NCBI RefSeq assembly: GCF_013116825.1
Contig: NZ_JABFNS010000016.1
Coordinates: 1 to 64,000 of the forward strand
Source of the DNA: Myxococcus xanthus
GTDB taxonomy: Bacteria; Myxococcota; Myxococcia; Myxococcales; Myxococcaceae
Direction: 5' to 3'
DNA length: 64,000 bases
The notes beneath the pieces are model-generated. The model ran no database searches and was not told the origin of the DNA. It was given only the letters and a program-made list of their open reading frames with translations. The translations under genes and the position numbers were made by a program. The stretch's first letter is position 1. Each line of letters starts with the position of its first letter. Of this stretch, positions 30,632 to 39,690 are shown in pieces.

Positions 30632-32056
30632 CTATTCGTCCGGACCGTCTTCCTGCCCGTCTGGTGTGGTGTCGCGCAAGCCAAACTCCTTCATCTTCGT
30701 CTGGAGTGACTTGCGGCTGATTTGAAGCAACCGGGCGGCCCGGGTGACATTGCCACCCGTCTCCTCGAGCTTCTTCACGATGAGGTCCCGCTCGAGCTCG
30801 GCGGCCTTCATCCGGACGATGTCCTTCAGGCCGACTTCCCCCGTGGGAACGTCGATGGAGGCCACCGCGCTGGCCAGGTTGGCGCTCGCCTGGACGCCCG
30901 TGCCCTGGCGGACCGGCTCTGGCAGGTCGCGGGCGGTGATGAGAGGCCCGTCCGCGAACAGGAGCACGCGCTCGATGAGGTTCTCCAGTTCGCGGATGTT
31001 GCCCGGCCACGCATAACCCTGGAGCAGGGCCATGGCGTCGTCGGCGATGCCTTCAATCTTCTTGTTGAGGCGCCGGTTGTACTTCTCCACGAAGTGCCGG
31101 GCGAGCATGGGGATGTCGCTGCGGCGCTCGCGCAGGGCGGGCAGGGAGATGGGGACCACCGCCAGGCGGTAGTAGAGGTCCTTGCGGAAGCGGCCGGCTT
31201 CAATCTCCGCCTGGAGGTCGCGGTTGGTGGCCGCCACGAGCCGCACGTCCACGCGCGTCGTCTTGATGCCGCCCACGCGTTCGAACTCGCCCTCCTGGAT
31301 CGCGCGCAGCAGCTTCACCTGCATCTCCACCGGAATCTCGCCAATCTCGTCCAGGAAGAGGGTGCCCTCGTCGGCCAGCTCGAAGCGGCCAGGCTTGGAC
31401 GTGACGGCGCCGGTGAAGGCCCCGCGCTCGTAGCCGAAGAGCTCGCTCTCCAGCAGCGTGTGGGGAATGGCGGCGCAGTTGATCTTGATGAACGGCTTGT
31501 CGCGGCGGCTGGAGGCGCCGTGCAGCGCGGTGGCGATGAGCTCCTTGCCAGTGCCGCTCTCCCCGGTGATGAGCACCGTGGACGGCGTGTCCGCCACCTT
31601 GTCGATGATCTTGTAGACCTCTTGGATCGTCGACGAGTCGCCGATGATGGCCGCGCGCGCCTTCACGTCCGGGCGCACGGAGCGGCGGGCACTCTCGTTC
31701 GTCTTCGCGGCCTTGGCGACGACGGAGGACAGCTCCGCCTGATCGAAGGGCTTGGTGATGTAGTCGAACGCGCCCGCCTTGATGGCGTCCACGGCGGAGT
31801 CCACCGTGCCATGCGCGGTGATGATGATGACGGGGACGTCCGGGTTGGCGGTACGGATGGTGCCGAGCACCTCCATGCCGCCCACCTTGGGCATCACCAG
31901 GTCCGTTACCACGATGTCCGCGCCGTTCTTGTGGAACTCGGCGAGCCCTTGCTCGCCGTTCTCCGCCACGGTGACGTCAAAACCGTCCCGGCGCAGCATC
32001 GCGGCGAGCACCTTGCGGAGGTTCGCCTCGTCGTCGATGACCAGGACCTTGGCCAT
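30632..32056 (-). CDS. NtrC-family sigma54-dependent response regulator
   Basis: 474 residues: receiver domain (VLVIDDE at the start, phospho-acceptor D52 in VVTDLVMP), AAA+ domain with Walker A GESGTGKE (165-172), GAFTGA (212-217) for contact with sigma54, Walker B LFLDEIGE (233-240), and a Fis-type HTH near 430-465 ([20 protein letters not shown]). All catalytic residues are present. No histidine kinase is adjacent, so it is an orphan here. It starts 30 bases after encA and is probably co-transcribed with it. Confidence 0.94.
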   Translation of the reverse strand: MAKVLVIDDEANLRKVLAAMLRRDGFDVTVAENGEQGLAEFHKNGADIVVTDLVMPKVGGMEVLGTIRTANPDVPVIIITAHGTVDSAVDAIKAGAFDYITKPFDQAELSSVVAKAAKTNESARRSVRPDVKARAAIIGDSSTIQEVYKIIDKVADTPSTVLITGESGTGKELIATALHGASSRRDKPFIKINCAAIPHTLLESELFGYERGAFTGAVTSKPGRFELADEGTLFLDEIGEIPVEMQVKLLRAIQEGEFERVGGIKTTRVDVRLVAATNRDLQAEIEAGRFRKDLYYRLAVVPISLPALRERRSDIPMLARHFVEKYNRRLNKKIEGIADDAMALLQGYAWPGNIRELENLIERVLLFADGPLITARDLPEPVRQGTGVQASANLASAVASIDVPTGEVGLKDIVRMKAAELERDLIVKKLEETGGNVTRAARLLQISRKSLQTKMKEFGLRDTTPDGQEDGPDE

Positions 32057-32086
32057 GGTGGAAGTCGTGACCGCGGGCGACCGGAA

Positions 32087-32950
32087 CTAGCGACGTTCCG
32101 TGGCGCCGGCGCCCTCCAGGGTGCAGATGGCGTCCGGGTGCTTGATGCGCAGCAGCAGCGCCTCCAGCACGCGGAACGGGTGGTTCATCCGCGACGCGCC
32201 CAGGTACGCCGCCACCATGTCCATGGACACCGCGAGGTCCATGTTCTCCCGGCCGGTGGACACCACCACGCCGGAGTCGCCGCGCAGGCGGTTGGACTGG
32301 TAGACGCCGTCCGACGCGAGCTGGCGGATGGTCTCAATCTCCAGGACGCCCGTCTTCTCGTAGATGCGGTGCAGCTGCGAGTACAGCCGCGGCGACAGGA
32401 CGACGGCGTAGGGGCCGAAGTGGCCCTGCTCGTTGAGCTTGCGCGTGGCCTCGACGATGGCCTGGAAACCGCCACCCGGCGACGTCCAGTCACCCAGCGG
32501 CACCGTGAGCCGGCCGTTGGCCGTCATCAGGCCTTCGTAGCCCAGGCGCGCGTCGCCGTAGAAGATGAGTTCGTCTTCCTGCTGCGCGCACAGCGCGGCG
32601 GCGCCAGCGGCGGCCGACACGTCCAGCGGCATGTTGTGCGTGCGCGCGGCCTCGATGTCGCGCCAGTGCAGCAGGAAGTCCTTGTAGATGATGGGGATGG
32701 TCTTGAACTTGCGAGCATCGGTGAAGACCATCGCGGTCTCCTGCTCGCCGACGATGTCCACGGCGCCGGGGGAAACGCCCTGGAACTCGTCGTAGGGAAC
32801 CGTCTGCACCCCGGCGCCCAGCGGCCCGTAGATGTCCAGGATGCGCCGGCCTACCAGCGAACGCCGGGCGACCTGGATGACGGTCTCGTTCAGACGCGCC
32901 CACTCCTCTTCGCGGAGCGGGTTCTCGGCATGTCCAAGGAAGTCAGGCAT
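32087..32950 (-). CDS. encA: Encapsulin shell protein EncA
   Basis: 287 residues with the HK97 phage-capsid fold. It matches my memory of M. xanthus EncA, beginning MPDFLGHAENPLREEEWARL, with the spine-helix region containing RRSLVGRRILDIYGPLGAGV and the A-domain with DLAVSMDMVAAYLG. It assembles into icosahedral protein shells that store iron delivered to ferritin-like cargo. The frame opens at 32971, but that start has no ribosome binding site; the ATG at 32950 has GGAG nine bases upstream. Its cargo gene lies 46 bases upstream. Confidence 0.97.
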   Translation of the reverse strand: MPDFLGHAENPLREEEWARLNETVIQVARRSLVGRRILDIYGPLGAGVQTVPYDEFQGVSPGAVDIVGEQETAMVFTDARKFKTIPIIYKDFLLHWRDIEAARTHNMPLDVSAAAGAAALCAQQEDELIFYGDARLGYEGLMTANGRLTVPLGDWTSPGGGFQAIVEATRKLNEQGHFGPYAVVLSPRLYSQLHRIYEKTGVLEIETIRQLASDGVYQSNRLRGDSGVVVSTGRENMDLAVSMDMVAAYLGASRMNHPFRVLEALLLRIKHPDAICTLEGAGATERR

Positions 32951-32996
32951 GAAATGTGGCTCCAGAGGCATCGACTAGAGAGGGGGGAGGAGAGCT

Positions 32997-33467
32997 TCAG
33001 CGACCGCCGCCGGAAGCACCGCCACCCCGGCGCAGTGAACCTACGGTGAGCGGGTGCGACTCCACGGCGGGCGGCGGCGCAGGCAGGCCGTACAGCAGCC
33101 GCTGGGGCGGTAGGGACGTTGGCGGCTCGGAGGGGAGCCGGCCGTTGCGGTCGTTGACGGAGAACGACGGGCCGTCCGCTGTGGGCACATGGACGGCGGC
33201 GGGGGCCTCGGAGGCCTGGAAATGACCGGGGACGAAGGGCTTGGCGAAGTGGTCGTTCTGACCACTGTCCAACATGCGAAGCATGTGGACGGCCTCGGAG
33301 ACGTGCTCCTTCTCCTCGGCGGCCAGGTGCTGGAAGAACGCGCGGACCTCGGGGTTCGAGGAGGCGCGAGCGTAGGCTTCGTACTCGTTGATCGTCTCCA
33401 GTTCACGTGCCAGCACGAGGCGGATGCGCGCCACGTCGTCCAAGTCACTGTCGGGAGGGCCGGCCAT
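32997..33467 (-). CDS. encB: Encapsulated ferritin-like cargo protein EncB
   Basis: 156 residues. The N-terminal ~75 residues are a two-helix encapsulated-ferritin domain with acidic residues at 22-30 (ELETINEYE) and the E52-x-x-H55 motif (EEKEH) that form a ferroxidase site when two chains pair. A long Pro/Ser-rich linker follows. The targeting peptide LTVGSLRR (140-147) lies near the C-terminus, followed by a Gly-rich tail; this peptide binds the inner wall of the shell. The frame opens upstream with TTG; the ATG at 33467 has AAGGG upstream. EncB oxidises ferrous iron inside the shell. Confidence 0.94.
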   Translation of the reverse strand: MAGPPDSDLDDVARIRLVLARELETINEYEAYARASSNPEVRAFFQHLAAEEKEHVSEAVHMLRMLDSGQNDHFAKPFVPGHFQASEAPAAVHVPTADGPSFSVNDRNGRLPSEPPTSLPPQRLLYGLPAPPPAVESHPLTVGSLRRGGGASGGGR

Positions 33468-33572
33468 TGGAACGGACCCTTGCAATCCAGGGGGTTCGGC
33501 GTCAAGCGAAACAGGGGGACGGGGTTTCAGGCTTCATGACACCGGACGGCCCGCGTAGAGTCCGCCGCTCTC

Positions 33573-35270
33573 GTGACCACGTCTTCGCCCGAGTCTCCAC
33601 CCCCGCCGATCGCGCCGGTTGCGCCTCCTCGTCCCGAGCGTTCCGGAGGAGGTGCCGCGCTGGTGGCGGCCGGCATCCTTGCTTCCCGGCTGATGGGCCT
33701 GGTGCGCGAGCGCGTCTTCGCCCACTACCTGGGGAATACGGAGGTCGCGGCCGTCTTCAAGGCGGCGCTGCGCATTCCCAACTTCCTGCAGAACCTGTTC
33801 GGCGAGGGCGTCCTCTCCGGCTCGTTCATTCCCGTCTACGCGCAGCTCTTGGGCCGCAAGGACACGGAGACGGCGGACCGGGTCGCGGGCGCCGTCTTCG
33901 GCATCCTGTCCCTGGTCACTGCGGTGGTGGTGGCGCTGGGCATGGTGTTCACCCCGCTGCTGGTGGAGGCCATCGCGCCCGGCTTCCAGGGGCAGGAGCG
34001 GGAGCTGGCCGTCCACCTGGTGCGCATCCTCTTCCCCGGCACAGGCATGCTGGTGCTGAGCGCCTGGTGTCTGGGCATCCTCAACAGCCACCGGCGCTTC
34101 CTTCTTTCGTACCTGGCGCCCGTCGTCTGGAACCTGGTCATCATCGCCGCGTTGGTGGCCGCGGGCGGCCGCTACGAGGAAGAGGCGTTGGTTTCGGTGC
34201 TGGCCTACGCCGTGGTGCTGGGCAGCTTCCTCCAGTTCGCGGTGCAGGTCCCCTCCGTCCTCAAGTTGATGGGCCGCTTCCGCCCGACGCTGTCGCTGGC
34301 GGCCGAGCCCGTGCGGCAGGTGCTGAAGAACTTCGGGCCGGTCGTGGTGGGGCGCGGCGTGGTCCAGTTCAGCGCCTGGGTGGACACGGCCTTCGCGTCA
34401 CTCATCTCCAATCGGGCGTTGTCCTCGCTGCTCTACGCACAGACCATCTACCTCATCCCGGTGAGCCTCTTCGGGATGGCGGTGTCCGCGGCGGAGCTGC
34501 CGGAGATGTCGCGCGCCACGGGGGAGGGCGCGGACGTAGCCGCCAGGTTGCGCCAACGCATCGACGGAGGCGCACGCCGCATCTGCTTCTGGGTCGTCCC
34601 GTCGGCGGCGGCCTTCCTCTTCCTGGGGGACATGGTGGCGGCGGCGTTGCTGCAGACGGGGCGCTTCGACGCGGCGGACTCGCGCTACCTCTGGTACCTG
34701 CTCATGGGGGCAGCGCTGGGGTTGGTGGCCTCCACGGTGGGGCGCCTCTATGCCTCCGCCTTCTATGCGCTGAAGGATCCGAAGACGCCGCTGCGCTTCG
34801 CGGTGGTGCGCGTGCTGGTGGGCACCCTGGGCGCATGGGTGCTGGGCCTGCGGCTGCCAGGATGGCTCGGTGTGCCGCAGCACCTGGGCGCGTTGGGCCT
34901 CACCCTGGCCAGCGGCCTGGTGGCCTGGCTGGAGGCGGGACTGCTGCGCCGCAAGCTGGTGAAGCAACTCGGACCGGTCGGCGTCCCGTCTGGGCTGCTG
35001 CCTCGCTTGTGGGGCGCCGCGGTGGTGGCTGGAGTGGTGGCGGTGGGCATCAAGGTGGGCCTCACCGCGCTGCTCGGGCCGATGCCCGGTGTGACGGCGG
35101 AGTGGGGGGGAGGCTTCCTGATGCCGCCGCGCCTGCACCCCGTTCTGGGCTTCGCAGCGGTGGCGCTCCCGTTTGGCGCTGTTTATTTCGGGATGTCCGC
35201 GGCCCTGGGCATCCCGGAGGCGGGAACGGTGTTGCGCAAAGTGGGGCGGAAGCTGCGTCTGGTGCGCTAA
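33573..35270 (+). CDS. murJ: Lipid II flippase MurJ
   Basis: 565 residues of the MOP/MviN family with about 14 membrane helices. GILASRLMGLVRERVFAHYLG near the start and the segment ending GEGVLSGSFIPVYAQ are the family's conserved blocks. It flips lipid II across the inner membrane. The start is GTG at 33573, after a Pro-rich lead (residues 5-22). It is divergent from encB with 105 bases between. Other MOP proteins exist, but the N-terminal motif fits MurJ. Confidence 0.9.
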   Translation: MTTSSPESPPPPIAPVAPPRPERSGGGAALVAAGILASRLMGLVRERVFAHYLGNTEVAAVFKAALRIPNFLQNLFGEGVLSGSFIPVYAQLLGRKDTETADRVAGAVFGILSLVTAVVVALGMVFTPLLVEAIAPGFQGQERELAVHLVRILFPGTGMLVLSAWCLGILNSHRRFLLSYLAPVVWNLVIIAALVAAGGRYEEEALVSVLAYAVVLGSFLQFAVQVPSVLKLMGRFRPTLSLAAEPVRQVLKNFGPVVVGRGVVQFSAWVDTAFASLISNRALSSLLYAQTIYLIPVSLFGMAVSAAELPEMSRATGEGADVAARLRQRIDGGARRICFWVVPSAAAFLFLGDMVAAALLQTGRFDAADSRYLWYLLMGAALGLVASTVGRLYASAFYALKDPKTPLRFAVVRVLVGTLGAWVLGLRLPGWLGVPQHLGALGLTLASGLVAWLEAGLLRRKLVKQLGPVGVPSGLLPRLWGAAVVAGVVAVGIKVGLTALLGPMPGVTAEWGGGFLMPPRLHPVLGFAAVALPFGAVYFGMSAALGIPEAGTVLRKVGRKLRLVR

Positions 35271-35506
35271 CCACCTGGGATTGCTTGGCTCCCTGCCTGC
35301 CGAGCAGCCACTATTTGGCGTTGCAAGCATTGGGTCCGGGATGCTCTGACGGGGGGCCTCCGTTATGGACGGATCGTTGGCGTCAACGACATGTGCGTCA
35401 TCTGGCTTCCTCCGGACATGGCGCGCGTGTAGAGTGCGCCGCCTTTTTCACCGGGGCCCAGCTTCTCGGGAAGCCAGGGTCGAATTCGCTTCAGGAAGGT
35501 CTCGCA

Positions 35507-37483
35507 GTGAGCGACGAGAAGAACGGTTCCAATTCTGGCGGGATGGGTCCCAAGAAGCCGAAGGCCACCTTCGGTGACGTGATGCTCGGCATCCCTTCCG
35601 GGGGAGCTCGCAGCGAGGGCGGTCGGGGCGAACAGCGTGGCGGTGGCCGAGGCGGCGAGCGCAGCGGCGGTGGCCGCGGTGAGCGCGAGCCCCAGCCGCG
35701 TCCGGCGGGTGGTGCGCCGCGCGACGATCGGGGGCCCCGTGGCGGGAGCGAGCGCCGTGGCGGTGGCGACCGTCGTCCGTCGGGCCCCATGGTCGTCGTG
35801 AAGCGGGCGTCGGGTGCCATCGAGACGCGCGGCCCGGTGGGGGAGGCTCCCGCCGAGGCGACCGCGACGGCCGAGGCGACGACCGCCGCCGCCGAATCCT
35901 CCGCCGCGACGCCGGCCCCCACGCCGCGTCCGGTCACGCCGACGCCGGCGCCGACCAGCGCGCTGTATGAGGAAGTTCCCGAGGCGCAGTCCTTCGCCGA
36001 GATGTTCGAGGCGCAGGCCAAGGAGGGTGGAACGCCCAGCCGCAAGGGCCTGCGCGTGGGCGAGAAGGTCCGTGGCACCATCTTCCAGCTCGGCGCGGAT
36101 ACCGCGTTCGTGTCCGTGGAAGGCGCTGCCAAGAGCGAGGCGATGATCGAGCTTCGCGAGCTGAAGGACGACGAGGGCATCCTGCGTTTCGGCGTGGGAG
36201 ACACCATCGACGCGCACGTGGTGGAGGTGGGGGCCAAGGGCATCCTGCTCAGCCGCGCGCTGGCCAAGGGCAGCGCGAACCTGGCCCTGCTGGCCGAGGC
36301 CCGCGCTTCCGGCATGCCCGTCGAGGGCATGGTGCTGAGCGTGAACAAGGGCGGTGTGGAGGTCGCCATCGGTGACATCCGCGCGTTCTGCCCCATCAGC
36401 CAACTGGACCTGCGCTACGTGGAGAAGCCGGACCAGTTCATCGGCGAGAAGCTCCAGTTCCGCGTGAGCGAGGTCCGCGAGCGCAACGTCGTGTTGTCGC
36501 GCCGCTCGCTGCTGGAGGACGAGCAGCGGCAGCTGGCCGCGGAGACGCGCAAGAACCTGGCCCAGGGCAAGATCGTCAAGGGCAAGGTCACCGGCGTGCG
36601 CGACTTCGGCGTGTTCGTGGACCTGGGCGGCGTGGAGGGCATGATTCCCGTCTCCGAGCTTTCGTACACCCGCGTCGGTCACCCGAGCGACGTGGTGAAG
36701 GTCGGCGATGACGTCGAGGTCGAGATCCTTCGCATGGAGGCCGGCCAGCCCAACTCGCCGGACAAGTCCAAGCAGAAGGAGCGCATCACGCTGTCCATGC
36801 GCTCGCGCCAGGAGGATCCGTTCCAGAAGGCGCTATCCGAAATCAAGGAAGGCGACCGCCTCCAGGGCAAGGTCGTCCGCCTGCAGCAGTTCGGCGCCTT
36901 CGTGGAGCTGCGTCCGGGCGTGGACGGTCTGGTCCACATCTCCGCGCTCAGCGACCGCCGCATCGCGCACCCGCGCGACGTCGTGAAGGAAGGGGAGATC
37001 ATCTGGGTGTCGGTGGAGAAGATCGACACGCAGGAGAAGCGCATCGGCCTGCGCCGCATCTCGGAGGAAGAGGCGCAGCGTCCTCCCGAGGAGCGCACGG
37101 CGCCCGCCGCGGAAGCCGCCGCTCCGGCGCAGCCCGCCGCGCCCCGTCCCAAGGTGGGCCAGGTCGTCATGGGCAAGGTGGACCGCATCGAGCCGTACGG
37201 CGTGTTCCTCGCGTTCCCGGGCGGCAAGGGCTTGCTGCCCGCCAGCGAGACGGGCACCGAGCGTGGCACCGACCTGCGCAAGCACTACTCGCTGGGCCAG
37301 GAGGTGAAGGTGGCCATCCTGGACATCGACGCGTCCGGGAAGATCCGCCTGTCCGTCACCGCCGCCATCCGCGCGGAGGAGCGCGCCGAGGTGGAGGCCT
37401 GGCAGAAGACGCAGCAGCCGCAGGGCGCGGGCAAGAAGGGCTTCGGCACCTTCGCGGATCTGCTCAGCAAGGCGCGCAAGTAA
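35507..37483 (+). CDS. Five-S1-domain RNA-binding protein with Arg/Gly-rich N-terminus
   Basis: 658 residues. The GTG at 35507 has AGGAAGG seven bases upstream; the frame extends far upstream through murJ in another phase, which is chance. Residues ~25-90 are Arg/Gly rich (GGRGEQRGGGRGGERSGGG), then an Ala/Thr/Pro linker. S1 domains begin near residues 183, 266, 350, 446 and 549; the third and fourth have the classic DFGVFVDLGG and FGAFVELRPG. It is related to ribosomal protein S1, but the order and the RGG tail differ from E. coli RpsA. A mRNA-binding or ribosome role is likely. Confidence 0.85.
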   Translation: MSDEKNGSNSGGMGPKKPKATFGDVMLGIPSGGARSEGGRGEQRGGGRGGERSGGGRGEREPQPRPAGGAPRDDRGPRGGSERRGGGDRRPSGPMVVVKRASGAIETRGPVGEAPAEATATAEATTAAAESSAATPAPTPRPVTPTPAPTSALYEEVPEAQSFAEMFEAQAKEGGTPSRKGLRVGEKVRGTIFQLGADTAFVSVEGAAKSEAMIELRELKDDEGILRFGVGDTIDAHVVEVGAKGILLSRALAKGSANLALLAEARASGMPVEGMVLSVNKGGVEVAIGDIRAFCPISQLDLRYVEKPDQFIGEKLQFRVSEVRERNVVLSRRSLLEDEQRQLAAETRKNLAQGKIVKGKVTGVRDFGVFVDLGGVEGMIPVSELSYTRVGHPSDVVKVGDDVEVEILRMEAGQPNSPDKSKQKERITLSMRSRQEDPFQKALSEIKEGDRLQGKVVRLQQFGAFVELRPGVDGLVHISALSDRRIAHPRDVVKEGEIIWVSVEKIDTQEKRIGLRRISEEEAQRPPEERTAPAAEAAAPAQPAAPRPKVGQVVMGKVDRIEPYGVFLAFPGGKGLLPASETGTERGTDLRKHYSLGQEVKVAILDIDASGKIRLSVTAAIRAEERAEVEAWQKTQQPQGAGKKGFGTFADLLSKARK

Positions 37484-37490
37484 TTCCCTG

Positions 37491-37530
37491 TCTCCAGCGC
37501 TGACTTCGTTGATGTGGTCAGCGCTGGAGA
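37491..37530 (+). terminator. Long hairpin after the S1-domain gene
   Basis: A perfect 14-bp stem (37491-37504 with 37517-37530) with a 12-base loop. There is no T-run; it is followed at once by the tRNA promoter. Confidence 0.65.
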
Positions 37531-37536
37531 AAGGTG

Positions 37537-37565
37537 TTGACGCTACAGGCGAGGGACGGTACTTA
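37537..37565 (+). promoter_or_regulatory. Promoter of the tRNA cluster
   Basis: TTGACG (37537-37542), a 17-base spacer and TACTTA (37560-37565) are followed by a GC-rich discriminator (CCGCC). The first tRNA begins 20 bases later. The -10 match is weak, the -35 and position are good. Confidence 0.45.
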
Positions 37566-37584
37566 CCGCCTCGCCTCTCTCTGC

Positions 37585-37659
<75 letters not shown>

Positions 37660-37725
37660 TCGTTGTTTTTCGAAACCTGGCTGGAGTCGCAGTCTGGTTT
37701 CGAGTAGTTGAGTCTCAAGACATGT

Positions 37726-37800
<75 letters not shown>

Positions 37801-37834
37801 TCGTTGCACGTTGAGTCGCTGAACCCAAACATGT

Positions 37835-37909
<75 letters not shown>

Positions 37910-37915
37910 TCAAGT

Positions 37916-37957
37916 CGGCCCGGTCATTCTCATGGAATGGCCGGGCCGATTTCTTTT
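37916..37957 (+). terminator. Intrinsic terminator of the tRNA cluster
   Basis: A 13-bp stem (37916-37928 with 37936-37948, one G-T pair) with a short loop is followed by a T-rich run (ATTTCTTTT). Confidence 0.85.
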
Positions 37958-38128
37958 GCACGTCTCGACACTGCGACCGTCCTCCGGCGCGGCTGCACTG
38001 CGTCCAGCCGAGCGCGTCGTGTTCGCTGGTGAAGGCGTACCCGGCACCACGGTCCATCTTCCTCGTAGGGGATTGCTCCCCACCGGTGATGCGCGGCTCA
38101 CGCTGCCGACAACGACGAGGAGGAGTCC

Positions 38129-39073
38129 ATGGACGCCGACATCACGCATGTCCTGCTGGTTGGGGGTACGGGGCGTTTTGGCGGCAGGTTGGCGTCGGCG
38201 CTGCTGGCGCGTCCCGGCATTCACCTGCACGTGTTGGTACGTCCGGGCGCGCGTAGCGACGCGCTGGTGAGCCTGGCGGAGCATGGGGTGACGTTGGTGA
38301 GCGGGACGCTGGATGACATGCGCTCGCTGGATACGGCCTTGGAGGGCGTGGACGCGGTGGTCTCCGCCGTGAGCGGGCCACCCGAAGTTCAAGTGGAAGG
38401 GCAGCTCCGGTTGCTGGACTCCGCGCGGCGGCATGGCGTCATCCGCTTCATCCCTTCGGACTACTCACTGGACTACACCGACGCGGACGCGGGGGACGCC
38501 TTCATGGATGCGCACCGCCGTGTCGCGGACGCCGTGGTGAAGAGTGGCGTGCCGTACAGCTTCGTCCTGTGCGGCGCGTTCATGGAGACGGCGCTGTCGC
38601 CGCAGGCGCAGGTGTTCGACTTCGAGCGCGGCGTTGTCTCGTACTGGGGCACGGGAGACGAGCCCTTCGACGTCACCGCGATGGCGGATGCGGCGCGATG
38701 GGTGGCGGAGGTCGTGGTGGATCCCCACGCCGCATGCCGGCGGTTGGAGTTCGTGGGGGACGTGGCGACGGTGAATGACGTGGCCGCCCTGTACGAAGCG
38801 CTGACCAGTCAGCGCCTGCGTCGTCTGTGCAGGGGAAGCGTGGAGGACCTTCGGCGGCAGCTCATGCGCGCGCGGCCCGAAGGCGTGTCCGTCCAGGTGT
38901 CTTCCGCGCAGCTGAGTCTGCTCGCTCAGCTTGCGGGGACGGGGAGACTGCGCGAACCGGCGAATGCCGAGTACCCGCAGCTCCGGCCCATGACGCTGCG
39001 CGACTTCCTTGAAGCACGGTGGTTGCTGTCGACATCCGCGCGGGCGACGTTGCCACTCGCTTCACAGCCGTAG
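38129..39073 (+). CDS. NmrA/isoflavone-reductase-like NAD(P)-binding protein
   Basis: 314 residues of the atypical short-chain dehydrogenase class. The Rossmann motif is VLLVGGTGRFGGRLASALL (GGTGxxG) at residue ~8, followed by VLVRPGARS, an Arg-containing NADP-type strand, GTLDDMRSLDTALEGVDAVVSAV and FIPSDYSLD. It probably acts as an NAD(P)-dependent reductase or redox sensor; the substrate is unknown. The ATG has GAGGAGG upstream. It stands alone between the tRNAs and the convergent small gene. Confidence 0.8.
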   Translation: MDADITHVLLVGGTGRFGGRLASALLARPGIHLHVLVRPGARSDALVSLAEHGVTLVSGTLDDMRSLDTALEGVDAVVSAVSGPPEVQVEGQLRLLDSARRHGVIRFIPSDYSLDYTDADAGDAFMDAHRRVADAVVKSGVPYSFVLCGAFMETALSPQAQVFDFERGVVSYWGTGDEPFDVTAMADAARWVAEVVVDPHAACRRLEFVGDVATVNDVAALYEALTSQRLRRLCRGSVEDLRRQLMRARPEGVSVQVSSAQLSLLAQLAGTGRLREPANAEYPQLRPMTLRDFLEARWLLSTSARATLPLASQP

Positions 39074-39102
39074 CCCGCGCGCATCGCGGACACTCGGTGG
39101 TG

Positions 39103-39450
39103 TCAGCGCGCCTCGACGGTGGTGCGCTGCGGGCTCGGGTCGCACGCCAGCAGGGCGCACTGCGTCGCTGGCGCGCACTGAACATCACGGCAGCGCAGCT
39201 GTCCCCAGGGGTAGCCACGGGATGTGGCCGCGCTGTTTTTCTCCCCGGTGGCGGATTGCGCCGCGCTTCCTGAGTCCTTCGCGCCTCCGTTGCCGCGCGG
39301 CATGGACTCAGGTGTCGAGCCACCCAGGGCCATGGTGGCTTCGGCGCCCGGGAACGGGCGTTCCGCGGTTCCCAGGCACCCAGTCGCGCCAGGCACAAGT
39401 GCCCCAAACACCACTCCCCGGGCCCCTGCGCGTCCATAACCCGCGCTCAT
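39103..39450 (-). CDS. Small Cys-containing exported protein, possible lipoprotein
   Basis: 115 residues. A short Arg-bearing N-terminus is followed by GVVFGALVPGATGC, which could be a signal ending in a lipobox-like ATGC, then a Ser/Gly-rich middle and a tail with four spaced cysteines (CRDVQCAPATQC then C). The tail recalls small Cys-rich myxobacterial surface proteins. The ribosome binding site GGGGGAG is only two bases from the ATG, too close, which weakens the start. It converges on the NmrA-like gene. The gene is uncertain. Confidence 0.4.
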   Translation of the reverse strand: MSAGYGRAGARGVVFGALVPGATGCLGTAERPFPGAEATMALGGSTPESMPRGNGGAKDSGSAAQSATGEKNSAATSRGYPWGQLRCRDVQCAPATQCALLACDPSPQRTTVEAR

Positions 39451-39528
39451 GGCTCCCCCATGTTCGACGCAACCTGCCGTAATTGCGGAATTCTGCGCTC
39501 CGTTGGAAAAAATGCGGCGTGTCGCCTT

Positions 39529-39557
39529 TTAACTTACATCCGATCGGGCACTAATCT
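39529..39557 (+). promoter_or_regulatory. Candidate promoter of the M36 protease gene
   Basis: TTAACT (39529-39534), a 17-base spacer and TAATCT (39552-39557) lie upstream of the protease, leaving a leader of ~125 bases. Each hexamer has a moderate match to consensus. Confidence 0.45.
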
Positions 39558-39562
39558 CATCG

Positions 39563-39585
39563 CCAGGTGACAATTTGTCACTTGG
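39563..39585 (+). promoter_or_regulatory. Palindromic operator candidate
   Basis: A perfect 7-1-7 inverted repeat, GTGACAATTTGTCAC (39567-39581), extends to 11-base arms (39563-39585) with one mismatched pair. It begins six bases after the -10 of the candidate promoter, over the expected transcription start, a place typical for repressor binding. Confidence 0.6.
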
Positions 39586-39690
39586 TCGCCTTCTGAGCGT
39601 GACTGGGAGTTTCGGCGATGGGGCCGGAACCTTGGACCCAGGCTGTAAGGAGGGCGACTACCCCCGCCGTCGTAAATGGAGTTTCCCCAC

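Noticed and set aside
33407-35506. Frame in phase with the S1-domain gene that would make a 1358-residue protein
   Set aside because: The first ~700 codons overlap murJ in another phase and give Arg/Gly/Pro-rich nonsense; a GTG with a good ribosome binding site at 35507 is the real start.
39586-39675. Possible c-di-GMP riboswitch in the protease leader
   Set aside because: The leader has GG-rich helices, but the conserved GEMM core elements are not found in order.
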